Assembly: GCF_900107035.1 (NCBI RefSeq)
Contig: NZ_FNOJ01000018.1
Coordinates: 1 to 62,203 of the forward strand
Source of the DNA: Alicyclobacillus hesperidum
GTDB lineage: Bacteria; Bacillota; Bacilli; Alicyclobacillales; Alicyclobacillaceae
Reading direction: 5' to 3'
DNA: 62,203 nt
Below, one piece after another: positions 40,422-49,043 of this stretch. Positions within the stretch are counted from its first letter, which is position 1. Each line of letters begins with the position of its first letter. The notes under the pieces are model-generated. The model was not told the DNA's origin and ran no database searches. It was given only the letters and a program-made list of their open reading frames with translations. A program made the position numbers and the translations under genes.

Positions 40422-40674
40422 AACACCACTTCCTCTCTGATTTGATGTTCCCAGCCTACAGGGATGCGTGGCAAAAGGTCAAAATTTACGAATCAGATCC
40501 CCAGGAGCTAGGATTTCAACAAGTTTTGTGCAACTTGCTGCTAGGGTATTGCCGCCATGGTAATACGAGGATATTCGCAAAGTCCAAAATTACGGTTTGG
40601 TTGCAATACGATACAGATGGAAACCGAAGACCAGCAAAATCAAGAACACGCTGATATCGCCGCATAGATATACT

Positions 40675-40700
40675 TATCCACCACGAACTTGTGGTGGATA
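40675..40700. repeat. Perfect hairpin in the gene-free stretch 40422-40806
   Basis: TATCCACCAC and GTGGTGGATA form a 10-bp stem around a GAACTT loop. The surrounding 385 bp has no convincing gene. It lies between the divergently oriented recombinase cluster and the DUF3800 gene, so an operator or terminator role is possible. Confidence 0.5.
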
Positions 40701-40806
40701 CATAGTGAGAGTAAGTATAGTAGTGATGCCATAATTTGTTGCTACTCACCGAAATAGAAGATTTTCTATGAGAACGATCGTGAGAAGCAACGAGAGGAGT
40801 TCGTTT

Positions 40807-41616
40807 GTGGAATATCTCATCTACTGCGACGAATCAGAAAAGAACGGGGATCTTTTCACGAATTTTTACGGAGGAGCACTTGTACGATCGGTGGACTACC
40901 ATGAAGTTGTCGATGCGCTTGAACAGTACAAGACCGACAATCATCTGACGAGTGAAATGAAGTGGACCAAGGTAACGGCGCAGTACGTCGATAAATACAA
41001 GGGCCTTATGGATGTATTCTTTGATTTGGTGCAGGCTGACAAAATAAAGATGCGTGTCATGTTTCAGCAAAAAGAACGATCAGAGCCACGGCTGCGGAAC
41101 TTAACCAGGGAACAACGTGACGATTCCTATTTCCTGTTGTATTACCAATTTTTCAAGCATGCATTTGGTCTGGCGTATTCCAACCCTTCACGGGACCCGG
41201 TTTACTTGAAGATTTTCTTTGACCAAATACCTGACACTCGTGAGAAAGCCCAACGTTTTAAGGACTATATCTATAGATTGCAGTTTCAGCGGACTTTCTT
41301 GGAGTCAAATTTGAAAATTCGAACGGAAGACATAATCGAAGCGACCTCACATGATCATGTAATCCTACAATGTGCTGACATTGTAACAGGTGCAATGTGG
41401 TTCAGATTAAACAAATTACACCTTGTCAAACCGGAAGGGTCCCGATTTAGAGCAAAACGGACTAAAGCCAAAAGTGACTTGTACGATCACATCAATCGCA
41501 GACTTCGTGAAATACGTCCACACTTCAACATTGGGGTAACAACGGGAACAAATAGTTATGCCGACCGTTGGGAACAACCATACCGACACTGGCTGTTCGT
41601 TCCTAACGAAACCTGA
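40807..41616 (+). CDS. DUF3800 domain protein
   Basis: A 269-residue protein with the DUF3800 pattern: an N-terminal strand ending in acidic YCDESE, a middle segment with VYLKIFFDQ, and a C-terminal LQCADIVTGAMWF. The family is thought to adopt an RNase H-like fold with acidic metal ligands and is frequent in mobile elements and defence-rich islands; activity is unproven. The GTG at 40807 follows GAGAGGAG; the frame is open upstream. Confidence 0.8.
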   Translation: MEYLIYCDESEKNGDLFTNFYGGALVRSVDYHEVVDALEQYKTDNHLTSEMKWTKVTAQYVDKYKGLMDVFFDLVQADKIKMRVMFQQKERSEPRLRNLTREQRDDSYFLLYYQFFKHAFGLAYSNPSRDPVYLKIFFDQIPDTREKAQRFKDYIYRLQFQRTFLESNLKIRTEDIIEATSHDHVILQCADIVTGAMWFRLNKLHLVKPEGSRFRAKRTKAKSDLYDHINRRLREIRPHFNIGVTTGTNSYADRWEQPYRHWLFVPNET

Positions 41617-41852
41617 TTGGGCGGTTTTCTGTATTGCAAATTCAAAAAATGTTGTTTACGATGTATGCAAGAAGATATGGCTCTGTCGATCCGAAGGCTT
41701 GCGTTCCTACGTGGGCTCCTTAGTAGGTGAGATGGGGCCATTCGTCATTTCCGGAGTGACTCTCGTTCATAAGACGGGAGTGCGTTGAAAGTATTCAATC
41801 ATCAAAGCGACCGGGATGCATCAGTTTTTTCACTGTGATCGAGGTGACGAAA

Positions 41853-42227
41853 ATGGCGGACAAGAGGATCGAGATCGTACCAAAGGGCGAGAGCGGATGG
41901 TTTGTGATCAAGGGCATCACCCCCCCTCCGGCGACGAATGGCATCGAGGTGTTTTACGGTCAAAAGAAAGAAATAATCTCCGTAGAGGCTCCGGAGCTAT
42001 GGACCATTCGTGCACACCTGAATGATGGCTGTGTATACGACTATGATGTGACGAATCTAGCAAAGGCCGGTGGGCCATGGCGTGCGTTGCGAGCTGATCC
42101 TGATGCCTATTTTTCTTGTATAGAGGCTCAGCCCAAATGGATAATCTGGCGGGTGTCGGATGATGAACAGCAGTGCCCACGTGTGCCCCTCGAGGTGATT
42201 TTACGTGACGGTCAGAGAGTTGAGTGA
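41853..42227 (+). CDS. Hypothetical protein (124 aa)
   Basis: Starts MADKRIEIVPKGESGWFVIK after GAGGTG. The composition is that of a soluble, beta-rich protein with Trp residues spread along its length; two Cys are present (C89 and C109 regions). It probably forms a pair with the short gene that follows 11 nt later. No family recognised. Confidence 0.6.
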   Translation: MADKRIEIVPKGESGWFVIKGITPPPATNGIEVFYGQKKEIISVEAPELWTIRAHLNDGCVYDYDVTNLAKAGGPWRALRADPDAYFSCIEAQPKWIIWRVSDDEQQCPRVPLEVILRDGQRVE

Positions 42228-42238
42228 GGTGAAAGCAT

Positions 42239-42427
42239 GTGTGGAAGTGGTTCCGGCGGAGGAGAGAAAATCGACGCCCGGCCGGTGCTGACGAACACGC
42301 AGCCCAGACCCTGCTACCACCGGCTCGCAAAGTTGTTGTGGGCGGAGAGCTGTGGTTCGTGCGAGACCTTCCTTTGGATTTCCGGTACAATCATAAGGGG
42401 AAAAGTTGTTTTTCCGTACAGAATTAG
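42239..42427 (+). CDS. Hypothetical small basic protein (62 aa)
   Basis: GTG start with GAGGTGAAAG upstream, encoding MWKWFRRRRENRRPAGADEH and ending SCFSVQN. The N-terminus is strongly basic and aromatic. An overlapping ATG two bases earlier opens another frame (85 residues), so which frame is used is uncertain. A strong terminator begins at its end. Confidence 0.4.
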   Translation: MWKWFRRRRENRRPAGADEHAAQTLLPPARKVVVGGELWFVRDLPLDFRYNHKGKSCFSVQN

Positions 42428-42468
42428 CCACCAGATCTGCTATAACCAGGGTTGGCTAATTCTTTTTT
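42421..42468 (+). terminator. Strong rho-independent terminator
   Basis: GAATTAGCCA and TGGCTAATTC form a perfect 10-bp stem, followed directly by six T. It closes the DUF3800-side transcription unit and separates it from the iteron-like region. Confidence 0.85.
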
Positions 42469-42507
42469 ATGCACCTTCAAAGGTATCGTCGTAGGGCTCA
42501 GCGTCAT

Positions 42508-42724
42508 TTGAACCACGAGGTTGTTGATTGAACTACGAGGTTATTTCTTTTGCTCACGTGGTCTCCGTTCCTTTGGTTACGTGGTTTTGTTCTTTCAGTT
42601 ACGTGGTGTTTTGCCTTCACCACCGTATTTCAAAGTGAATTTTCAAAAATTCTCTCTCATTTGATCAAAAATCTTTCGAAAAACGTTCTTTCAGTTACGT
42701 GGTTCCTTAGACTACGAGGCTTTT
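42508..42724 (+). repeat. Seven iteron-like direct repeats
   Basis: Short repeats with the core (A/T)ACG(A/T)GGT: TTGAACCACGAGGTT (42508), TTGAACTACGAGGTT (42528), TGCTCACGTGGTC (42551), TTGGTTACGTGGTT (42573), TTCAGTTACGTGGTG (42594), TTCAGTTACGTGGTT (42690), TTAGACTACGAGGCT (42708). They occupy the gene-free interval 42469-42852 next to the replicon-like genes and resemble initiator-binding iterons. The alternative is a set of regulator sites. Confidence 0.6.
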
Positions 42725-42852
42725 GCAACAATGTGCAGTGAAGGTTTGCTTGATTGGTGGGCTGATTGTAGCGCTTTCCGCAAACAAAGACTTGTTTTAT
42801 CCCATCAACCCTTGGCACTATGTCTCCATCTTGATCATAGGAGGTGGTCATC

Positions 42853-43218
42853 ATGGAGATGCAGAACCAAACTACAATTGGCACAGAGGAGTTAATCACG
42901 TGTCAACGCTGTCGGACTGACAAACCACGGAGCGCCTATCGTCAAGTTGCTAACCCGACGATTTGTCTGGAGTGCTATGCGGCAAAGCGGCGGGAGGCAC
43001 GACATGCCCAGGTGTCTGAAATCATCGAGGAGACAGAGGGGGTGGCGAAACAGCGTGTTGGTGCATATCTGTCCCCTTTGGCGTATGCCACACTAAGGGC
43101 GATGTCGCTAAAGTACAAGAGTGACAGCGATGTGATCGAGCAATTGCTGTTAAAGGCCTACGGCACCATGACTCCAGATGAAAAAGCGGTAGTAGCGTAT
43201 GTGCGGAAGCCGATGTAG
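42853..43218 (+). CDS. Zinc-ribbon protein (121 aa)
   Basis: An N-terminal treble-clef-like zinc ribbon (CQRCRTDKPRSAYR...ICLECYAAKRREAR) precedes a helical C-terminal part (YLSPLAYATLRAMSLKYKS, SDVIEQLLLKAYG) reminiscent of a ribbon-helix-helix or plasmid accessory DNA-binding protein. AGGAGGTGG precedes the ATG at 42853. Sitting directly after the iteron-like repeats, it is a candidate to bind them. Confidence 0.6.
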   Translation: MEMQNQTTIGTEELITCQRCRTDKPRSAYRQVANPTICLECYAAKRREARHAQVSEIIEETEGVAKQRVGAYLSPLAYATLRAMSLKYKSDSDVIEQLLLKAYGTMTPDEKAVVAYVRKPM

Positions 43219-43238
43219 AGGCCCCGGTAGGCCTCACA

Positions 43239-43306
43239 ACCCTCATCATCCGGCGATGAGGGTCCTATACATGCCCCTTCAGGACGCATCCGCCCCTTGC
43301 GGGGCG
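43239..43306. terminator. Two hairpins between convergent genes
   Basis: ACCCTCATC/GATGAGGGT (9-bp stem, 43239-43263) and CGCCCC/GGGGCG (43291-43306) lie between the zinc-ribbon gene and the tyrosine recombinase gene. No T-runs follow either. Confidence 0.45.
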
Positions 43307-43324
43307 TAGGATCATCCAGTCCAC

Positions 43325-44320
43325 CTAGCTCCTGACCTTGTGAAGCGGTGAACCAACGGTGTACGTGTCGAGAATTTGGTCACGATTATGTCCGATAGCT
43401 TGTGAGGTGGCTCTCCTCGCATCTCGGATGTTATCGTACTTCTCTACGTTTTCCACCAGTGTATTCTGCGTGTAGTGATGTCGGATCCCGTGGGCCGTCA
43501 GATTTGCTCTCTTTTCCCCTTTGCCTCGATCTTTGTCCTGAAAGGCATCTCGGTATCGGTACAGCCAGTTTTGGATGCTCTTGGATACGCTTTTCATGGT
43601 TTCTCTCTTGCGATGGTCCACCACAATATAGCCGTTTAGTACTCCATGGGCTGATGCCACTTTGAGCAAGCCTTCAAGAACCTGACGGGCTTCTGGAGTA
43701 AGGGGGATATCTCTCGGACGACCATGCTTTTCTTGGCCCCTCCTGACATGGAAAACCCCATCACGAAGAGCTTCCTTGACTTGTTCGACAGTTGTTCTGA
43801 CGAAGCCGCCGATGCGAAAACCGAGGTGTTGGTCGACCTTGAGAAACTGTTCAACTTTCCACCAGCTCGCCTTTTGGACCGCCAGATTGAGGGCTCGCTC
43901 GAGTTCTGCTGGGGACCATGCCCGTTCCACGGCTTCGGTCTGTCGATTTTCCATTTGTTCTCCTTTTTCCGCCAGGTACTGCCGGATGTCATCAATTTCC
44001 GGAACGTGGCGATGTCCCGGAAGTTGGCGATCAAGGTATCGGAGGGCATCTATCTCCTTATACATCGAGCTCGTTGAAAGGCCTCGTTCAACCATTCCAT
44101 CGGCATAACTGAATACGTGTTTCGCATCAAAGTTTTTCAGGCTCTGCAACCGATAGTCGTCCGCCAGGTGGGCGCAGAAACGCCGGAGGCACGCTTCGTA
44201 ACTCTCTCGTGTATTATGGCCGCCTTGGTTAGCGTGCCGAAACACACTCTCGAGTTGTTGCGAAAGAGACCGGTATATCCCTTCGTTTTGTACGGCATCA
44301 ACCAATCCTGGATTTTTCAT
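43325..44320 (-). CDS. Tyrosine recombinase / integrase
   Basis: A 331-residue recombinase: N-terminal SAM-like core-binding domain (about 20-105), catalytic domain with Arg169 (GFRIGGFVRTTVEQV), a beta-strand lysine region (VRRGQEKHGRPRDIPL), H277-x-x-R280-H281 (HGIRHHYTQN), His311 and nucleophile Tyr320. All catalytic residues are present. The ATG at 44320 has AAGGAGGTGAT upstream; a GTG inside this site is rejected. Because the serine recombinase explains the element ends, this enzyme may resolve multimers of a plasmid-like form or derive from an older element. Confidence 0.85.
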   Translation of the reverse strand: MKNPGLVDAVQNEGIYRSLSQQLESVFRHANQGGHNTRESYEACLRRFCAHLADDYRLQSLKNFDAKHVFSYADGMVERGLSTSSMYKEIDALRYLDRQLPGHRHVPEIDDIRQYLAEKGEQMENRQTEAVERAWSPAELERALNLAVQKASWWKVEQFLKVDQHLGFRIGGFVRTTVEQVKEALRDGVFHVRRGQEKHGRPRDIPLTPEARQVLEGLLKVASAHGVLNGYIVVDHRKRETMKSVSKSIQNWLYRYRDAFQDKDRGKGEKRANLTAHGIRHHYTQNTLVENVEKYDNIRDARRATSQAIGHNRDQILDTYTVGSPLHKVRS

Positions 44321-44487
44321 TTGTATCACCTCCTTGACCCAAAATATGTAAAACGAAAAAACCGGTCTATTCCTATCTTTTCATCTCTTTTCCACCCTTT
44401 TTCCCGGCCTTTTTTCCGTAGGTTACGTTTTTCATCTTTTCATTCCCTTTTCCTATAAAGGATCTCCCGATTTTGTTCCTTGTTGTT

Positions 44488-44592
44488 CCCCTACGTTTCC
44501 TCCTGCGATAGCTCGCTTCAATCGCTGCATGGTCGACGTAGAGCGTCGACCATTTGCTCTCTCGCTTGCCATAGCAGGAGGAAACGTAGGGG
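44488..44592. repeat. 105-bp nested palindrome (possible replication or transfer structure)
   Basis: The outer arms CCCCTACGTTTCCTCCTGC (44488-44506) and its exact complement (44574-44592) form a 19-bp perfect stem. At the centre ATGGTCGACG/CGTCGACCAT (44529-44538, 44544-44553) forms a 10-bp stem with a TAGAG loop. The stretches between are partly complementary. No transposase or clear target duplication flanks it. It lies in the gene-free kilobase 44321-45348, before the replication protein. Confidence 0.8.
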
Positions 44593-45192
44593 TGTGAAAA
44601 GGGTTTGAACCGGTTTCAAAAGGGTTGAAAACAAGTAAAGCAAAAGGTTTGAAAAAGGTGGTACATGGGTTGAGCAGATTACCTATGCGGACTGTCATCC
44701 GTGTTGTGCAGCCATGCCCATGGCCGCTGCAACTAGGCTTGTCGGGCTTCTCGCTCGGTTTTAGGTGAGCGATCTGACGCACCAGGCGCTTGGTCTATGA
44801 CCAGCCCTCCGTTATGGAGCTTTTGCGGCTTTGGGCACCGCCGGGGCTACAAGACCCGTTCGCATTTCTTGCAAGAGGCGTTTATTACCGAGGGGTTCCA
44901 TCTCTATAAAACGAGGGTTCAATCTCATTTCCAGCCTGTAGACGTGATTCACTCATATGGGTGTGCGATTCACCTTTTCATCTCTCCCTTCATCTCTCCT
45001 TTGTTCAACGGTTGCGATCTTATAAACGGTTGCTCTTCCAATGCAAGGCCACCTTCAAACATTTTTTCGGTATCGAGTGACACTTGCAATTTCCGATCAA
45101 GGCTCAGTAGGTTTTCCGTCAAGAAGTGGGGCATTGCTTATAACGCAAAATCCGCCCCGGTGCTTGGAACACCGAGACGGATATCATGCCCC

Positions 45193-45325
45193 CCAGTCAG
45201 GCGACGACTGGAGTGATTGCTGAAGTCACTATGCGCAAAGTTATAGTGACTTTGCAAGTGTTAAAAGCACCTCCCTGGAAATCATCCCGATTTCTCAAGT
45301 CGCCCGGCTGAGAAGTCGGTTTTTT
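45193..45325 (+). promoter_or_regulatory. Attenuator leader of the replication gene
   Basis: Three hairpins in a row: CCAGTC/GACTGG (45193-45211), AAGTCACTAT/ATAGTGACTT (10-bp, 45223-45252), and CCGA-TTTCTCA/TGAGAAGTCGG followed by six T (45287-45325). The last is an intrinsic terminator ending about 10 nt before the ribosome-binding site of the primase gene. Such a layout is typical of attenuation, often antisense-RNA-controlled, in plasmid copy-number control. The mechanism is inferred. Confidence 0.65.
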
Positions 45326-45348
45326 GTTTGACGAAAGGAGGGTGACGT

Positions 45349-47442
45349 ATGGCCAAGACGGTCGACAACCATCAAAAGCTACGAATGGTAGCGAATCGAA
45401 CAGCGCTTTGTGTTCGTTCCTCACAATCACTAAGCACACCAGGTCAAAATCCGTCGCTGGCTGAACAGTTGCGGCAGGAGATGGATGGAGCCAAACGTGC
45501 TGTGGATCACATCAAAAAACACCACGAGGGTACACAAGGCTGGATCGCATTTTTTCAAAAACTGGACTTCTACGACAGTCAATCTTGGAGTAACCAGATT
45601 TTTGTGCGTCTGACACCAGTGTACGAGCGGGTAATATCGTGTGCTGCGTACGAGCTCACAGAAACCGAACAAAATCGCATGGAAGAACTTTCAGAGGAAG
45701 AAAAGGTGCAATACTTGGCTGATTTACGGACTATCAAAGCCGAAAAACGCCTTGAGAAACTACGCAAGGATGGCGGCAGCAAGCTCCTCATTCGACCGGT
45801 AAAACGCAGCAGACAGTACACCTATCAGCTCAATGAAATAACGGAGGAACTGCTTCTTCAATGGGGGATGAGGGACCTTTACTTCGTCCAAAACCCGAGT
45901 TTTGTCGCAGGACGGCGGACGGAGAACACCGTGAAAGAGGTACGCTCGTTGTATGTGGATCTTGACATCTTGGAACTCACCAGCATGACCGTAGCGCAAG
46001 CCTGGACTAAGGTGCGAGAGTGCTTTGGTGTTATGGTTCCAACGCCTAACGTAGTGGCCTTCACCGGTGGCGGTATCCACCTGGTGTGGTGGATCAATCC
46101 CGTTAGTCACTACAAGGTGGATCTTTGGAAGAAAATTGAGGCTCGGCTTATCGAGATTTTCCAGCCGTATGGCGTCGATACTGGAGTCAGCGATGTTGTG
46201 CGTGTTCTGCGGCCAGACGGAAGCTTTAACAGCAAACGTGGGAAGACTACAGAAGTTCTGTATCTTCGGGCAGAGAGATACGATCTCCGCCAATTTGGCG
46301 AGCGGGTGATGCCCGACTGGATTCCATTTGAGGAATGGCTGTCAAAACACGAGAATCAGTCCAAGCTGTCGGAGGAGCAGGAAAAGCCGGCTCGGGCGCC
46401 GTCCAACGTCGTTCCTTTTACACAGCGTTCGTCGAAAGCTAGTAAAAGGAGAAAAGCTTCTACGGCAAAGAACGAATCCCAGCCTGGTCATGCTGAGGAA
46501 CCCAACAAAAATGTTGTTGTATCATTTGTTCCACAGGCAAAAAAACGGCTACAAGACCTCGAAACCCTGCGGGAAATGGGTGCCTTCGACGGAGATCGCC
46601 GTCGTAGGGCAGTTTTCCTGTACCGAGTCACTGCGCTGTGTGCCTATGAGTCCGAAAAGGCGCTTGAGATGACCCGTTCCTTTAACGAGCGTTTGAAGTC
46701 ACCCCTAGACGATTACGTCGTCGAATGTGAGACCCGCTATGCAGAGATAAAGCGGTACTGGTACTCCACGGAGAAAATCGTGGACTGGCTGGAAATTACG
46801 CCAAAGGAACAGTCCGGCTTGCAAGTTCTTCGTCTTGATTGTGTATCCAAGAGCACTCGTAAACAGAGCAGCATGACTCGTGAGGAGTATGTGGCCACTG
46901 CCCAAGAACGCCGCCGACGTATCGCAGAACTCAAGGCACAGGGCCTTAGTAATCGTCGCATAGCAGGCGTCTTGGACTGTTCAGAAGGCGAGATTCGGCG
47001 CTTGTTGAAGACGTCAGTGACAGCATTGAACAACACTGCTTCAGGTGTCAACGAAGAGGTGCGTAGGGTTGTATCTATATGTGCCGAGACGGAGGTGGTG
47101 TGGAGCTGCACGTGTGTGCGGTGCGAGCGTGTGCGGCATATTTTGAGGGAGGCTGCCCGTTGGTGGTCAAGCTCTCCTCTGCCTGATGACTACGTGGTAT
47201 TACCGATCGACGAGGGTGCTTACACTGTTGCTCAGGGAACTGAACCCTGTGATTCTGCATCAGTGTTCCTCGTGACGAGACTGTTGCCGCCGGATGCACC
47301 CGCTGTGTGCAAGAGGTACGTTGCAATAAAATTGTCGCTGGTTTCTCCACACGATTGGACGATCGAAGAGACCAGAGACTTGTACTTGTCGGTGATAGCC
47401 TATGTCGCTCAGGCGTCGAACGAAGAGGCTTCGGCAGGGTAA
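45349..47442 (+). CDS. AEP-type primase / replication protein with C-terminal HTH
   Basis: A 697-residue protein. Residues about 195-300 match archaeo-eukaryotic primase motifs: VDLDI (D204, D206), then TGGGIHLVWW (239-248) for the S/T-G-G-x-H-L-W motif, and SDVVRVLRPDGSFNSKRGK (281-299) with the acidic/arginine third motif. After a Lys/Ser-rich linker, the C-terminal part holds an HTH-like segment (ELKAQGLSNRRIAGVLDCSEGEIRRLL). No helicase Walker motif was seen. AAAGGAGGGTG precedes the ATG. Together with the leader and repeats it suggests autonomous replication of the excised element. Confidence 0.75.
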   Translation: MAKTVDNHQKLRMVANRTALCVRSSQSLSTPGQNPSLAEQLRQEMDGAKRAVDHIKKHHEGTQGWIAFFQKLDFYDSQSWSNQIFVRLTPVYERVISCAAYELTETEQNRMEELSEEEKVQYLADLRTIKAEKRLEKLRKDGGSKLLIRPVKRSRQYTYQLNEITEELLLQWGMRDLYFVQNPSFVAGRRTENTVKEVRSLYVDLDILELTSMTVAQAWTKVRECFGVMVPTPNVVAFTGGGIHLVWWINPVSHYKVDLWKKIEARLIEIFQPYGVDTGVSDVVRVLRPDGSFNSKRGKTTEVLYLRAERYDLRQFGERVMPDWIPFEEWLSKHENQSKLSEEQEKPARAPSNVVPFTQRSSKASKRRKASTAKNESQPGHAEEPNKNVVVSFVPQAKKRLQDLETLREMGAFDGDRRRRAVFLYRVTALCAYESEKALEMTRSFNERLKSPLDDYVVECETRYAEIKRYWYSTEKIVDWLEITPKEQSGLQVLRLDCVSKSTRKQSSMTREEYVATAQERRRRIAELKAQGLSNRRIAGVLDCSEGEIRRLLKTSVTALNNTASGVNEEVRRVVSICAETEVVWSCTCVRCERVRHILREAARWWSSSPLPDDYVVLPIDEGAYTVAQGTEPCDSASVFLVTRLLPPDAPAVCKRYVAIKLSLVSPHDWTIEETRDLYLSVIAYVAQASNEEASAG

Positions 47443-47511
47443 GGAGTTTTCTTTACAGCTGAACATCAACGAGAAAACGGGTGAAGGAATGGCGTTTTTT
47501 GTCCGGATTAG

Positions 47512-47538
47512 CTTGAAACGCGCGCAGCGCGTTTCAAG
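47512..47538. terminator. Perfect hairpin between convergent genes
   Basis: CTTGAAACGCGC and GCGCGTTTCAAG pair over 12 bp around a GCA loop, between the primase gene and the minus-strand gene at 47580. No T-run, but the symmetry suits bidirectional termination. Confidence 0.55.
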
Positions 47539-47579
47539 TACATAATCGCATTTGCAATTGTTCCAGCCTCCGTAGTTTA

Positions 47580-47978
47580 TCAATGTATGTATTGTAGAAT
47601 CACTTCGCTTGCTTTAAGCCGTATGCGATCATCATCGCTTTGTAATGCCCTTTCCAACACCCGCTGGGCTTTCTTACGTAATTCCATGTCACTGAGATCC
47701 GCCGCTTCAACATATACTCGATCAGCTTGATGACTATGCTTCTCTGCATGTTCAGCAATGAACTTTTCGATGACGTTGAAGGCGAACTTTTTGCGTCCAA
47801 TTGCCTGCACAAAACCCACAAGAACACTTCTTATTGGGTACTGTGTCATCCATGCCAGAAATTTGTCATTCTCGGCCACGCTCAATGGTCGACCCATGCC
47901 TTCTTCGAAAACCTCATGTACGATTCCCCACAGGTCATCCATGATTCGTCCCACCTTGTTTAGGAGATTTTCGTTCAT
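47580..47978 (-). CDS. Hypothetical helical protein linked to vsr
   Basis: About 132 residues, all predicted helical, ending RIRLKASEVILQYIH. The ATG at 47978 overlaps vsr by 44 nt; an alternative ATG at 47942 would overlap by only 8 nt. Tight coupling to vsr points to a role in the restriction cluster, but no family is recognised. Confidence 0.6.
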   Translation of the reverse strand: MNENLLNKVGRIMDDLWGIVHEVFEEGMGRPLSVAENDKFLAWMTQYPIRSVLVGFVQAIGRKKFAFNVIEKFIAEHAEKHSHQADRVYVEAADLSDMELRKKAQRVLERALQSDDDRIRLKASEVILQYIH

Positions 47979-48384
47979 GTTTGCGGATGAACTGTTCGAT
48001 TGTATCCACTGTCTGTTGAAGATCAGTCTTTACATCATGTTCCCAAACCCTAAGAATGCTCCATCCTTTTGATTCATAATAAGCATTCACCTCCTGGTCA
48101 CGGGCTTTGTTTCCATGAAGTTTCTGCGACCAGTATTCCATGTTCGTCGCCGGTGCGTTTCCGTGTTGCGGGCATGAGTGCCAAAAGCAGGAGTCGAGAA
48201 ACACAACCACTTTATATTTTTTCACAGCTATATCCGGTTTACCGGGCAAGTTGCGGACATTTCTTCGAAAACGCAATCCTCGACGCCACAGAGCCGAACA
48301 AACCCGATTTTCCATTATAGTGTTCTGCGAACGAATCGCCTGCATGTTTTTTCGTCTTATTTCCGGGGACAAGTTATCCGCCAT
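47935..48384 (-). CDS. vsr: Very-short-patch-repair endonuclease Vsr
   Basis: A 149-residue nicking endonuclease of T:G mismatches created by deamination of 5-methylcytosine. Landmarks: SPEIRRKNMQAIRSQNT, catalytic Asp51 in PGKPDIAV, and FLDSCFWHSCPQHG with zinc-binding Cys/His. The ATG at 48384 lies 11 nt after GGAGGG. Vsr normally accompanies a C5-cytosine methyltransferase; one lies in the same cluster at 50682-51791. Confidence 0.94.
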   Translation of the reverse strand: MADNLSPEIRRKNMQAIRSQNTIMENRVCSALWRRGLRFRRNVRNLPGKPDIAVKKYKVVVFLDSCFWHSCPQHGNAPATNMEYWSQKLHGNKARDQEVNAYYESKGWSILRVWEHDVKTDLQQTVDTIEQFIRKHERKSPKQGGTNHG

Positions 48385-48526
48385 GAAATTCACCACCCTC
48401 CGGATGAAAATAATCCACCAATTTGCTCAGCAAATCACCCCATGGCATGACATGCGGAAACAGAAAACAACATACGATAAGAATGCGATCGCAGTTCAAA
48501 AAAATCACGTTTTGGGGTGATAACCC

Positions 48527-49039
48527 TTGCAAAGCTCAGAAAAACCACAGAGTACCCCAACATCAGATGCGCTTAGAGGGCTCATCGACAAGATCATTGT
48601 ATATCGGTTTACAAGGAACGTGGACAGGGAACTGAAGGCAAGGAAGATTTCACACAGCGAATTGAGTGAAGCATGCGGGAGAGCTAGAAATTGGTTTAAC
48701 AATGCATTTAACGGGCTGGAAGACATGAGAGTATCAACGTTTCTCAAATTGTTCGCTGCGGTGTCCAAGCTCAGCGAGGCAAAAATGCAATTCCAATGGA
48801 ATCCTCCCGCCATAGAGGCATTGTTTGATGGAGATCTGTTCCGCTTAAGTGCGTTGGCGCTCGATCTTAGAACGGATGATATCGAAACATTGGCTGATCT
48901 CGATCCAACGCTTGTAGATTTTTTTGTCGGACTGAGAGTTTATGTTGAGGCTCTGAAAGGGGTACAAAAGAAGGCTACTGATGAAGAAATCCATGCGTTT
49001 GAGTACGTTCTTGAAACGTTACAGTCCAAGAGGAGATGA
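48527..49039 (+). CDS. HTH (XRE-like) protein of the restriction cluster
   Basis: A 170-residue protein with an N-terminal helix-turn-helix-like segment (VDRELKARKISHSELSEACGRARNWFNNAFNG) and a helical C-terminal part. The TTG start follows GGGGTGATAA. It ends 4 nt before the endonuclease start and is divergent from vsr, so a controller-like role in timing restriction is likely but unproven. Confidence 0.6.
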   Translation: MQSSEKPQSTPTSDALRGLIDKIIVYRFTRNVDRELKARKISHSELSEACGRARNWFNNAFNGLEDMRVSTFLKLFAAVSKLSEAKMQFQWNPPAIEALFDGDLFRLSALALDLRTDDIETLADLDPTLVDFFVGLRVYVEALKGVQKKATDEEIHAFEYVLETLQSKRR

Positions 49040-49043
49040 TGTT

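Noticed and set aside
42508-42724. CRISPR array
   Set aside because: Repeats are too short (about 13-15 bp), imperfect and irregularly spaced, and no cas genes are present; iteron-like sites fit better.
44453-44782. 109-residue minus-strand frame over the large palindrome
   Set aside because: It crosses both arms of the palindrome, has irregular composition and no ribosome-binding site.
44797-45216. 139-residue plus-strand frame before the primase
   Set aside because: It runs into the structured leader hairpins, has no ribosome-binding site and an implausible composition.
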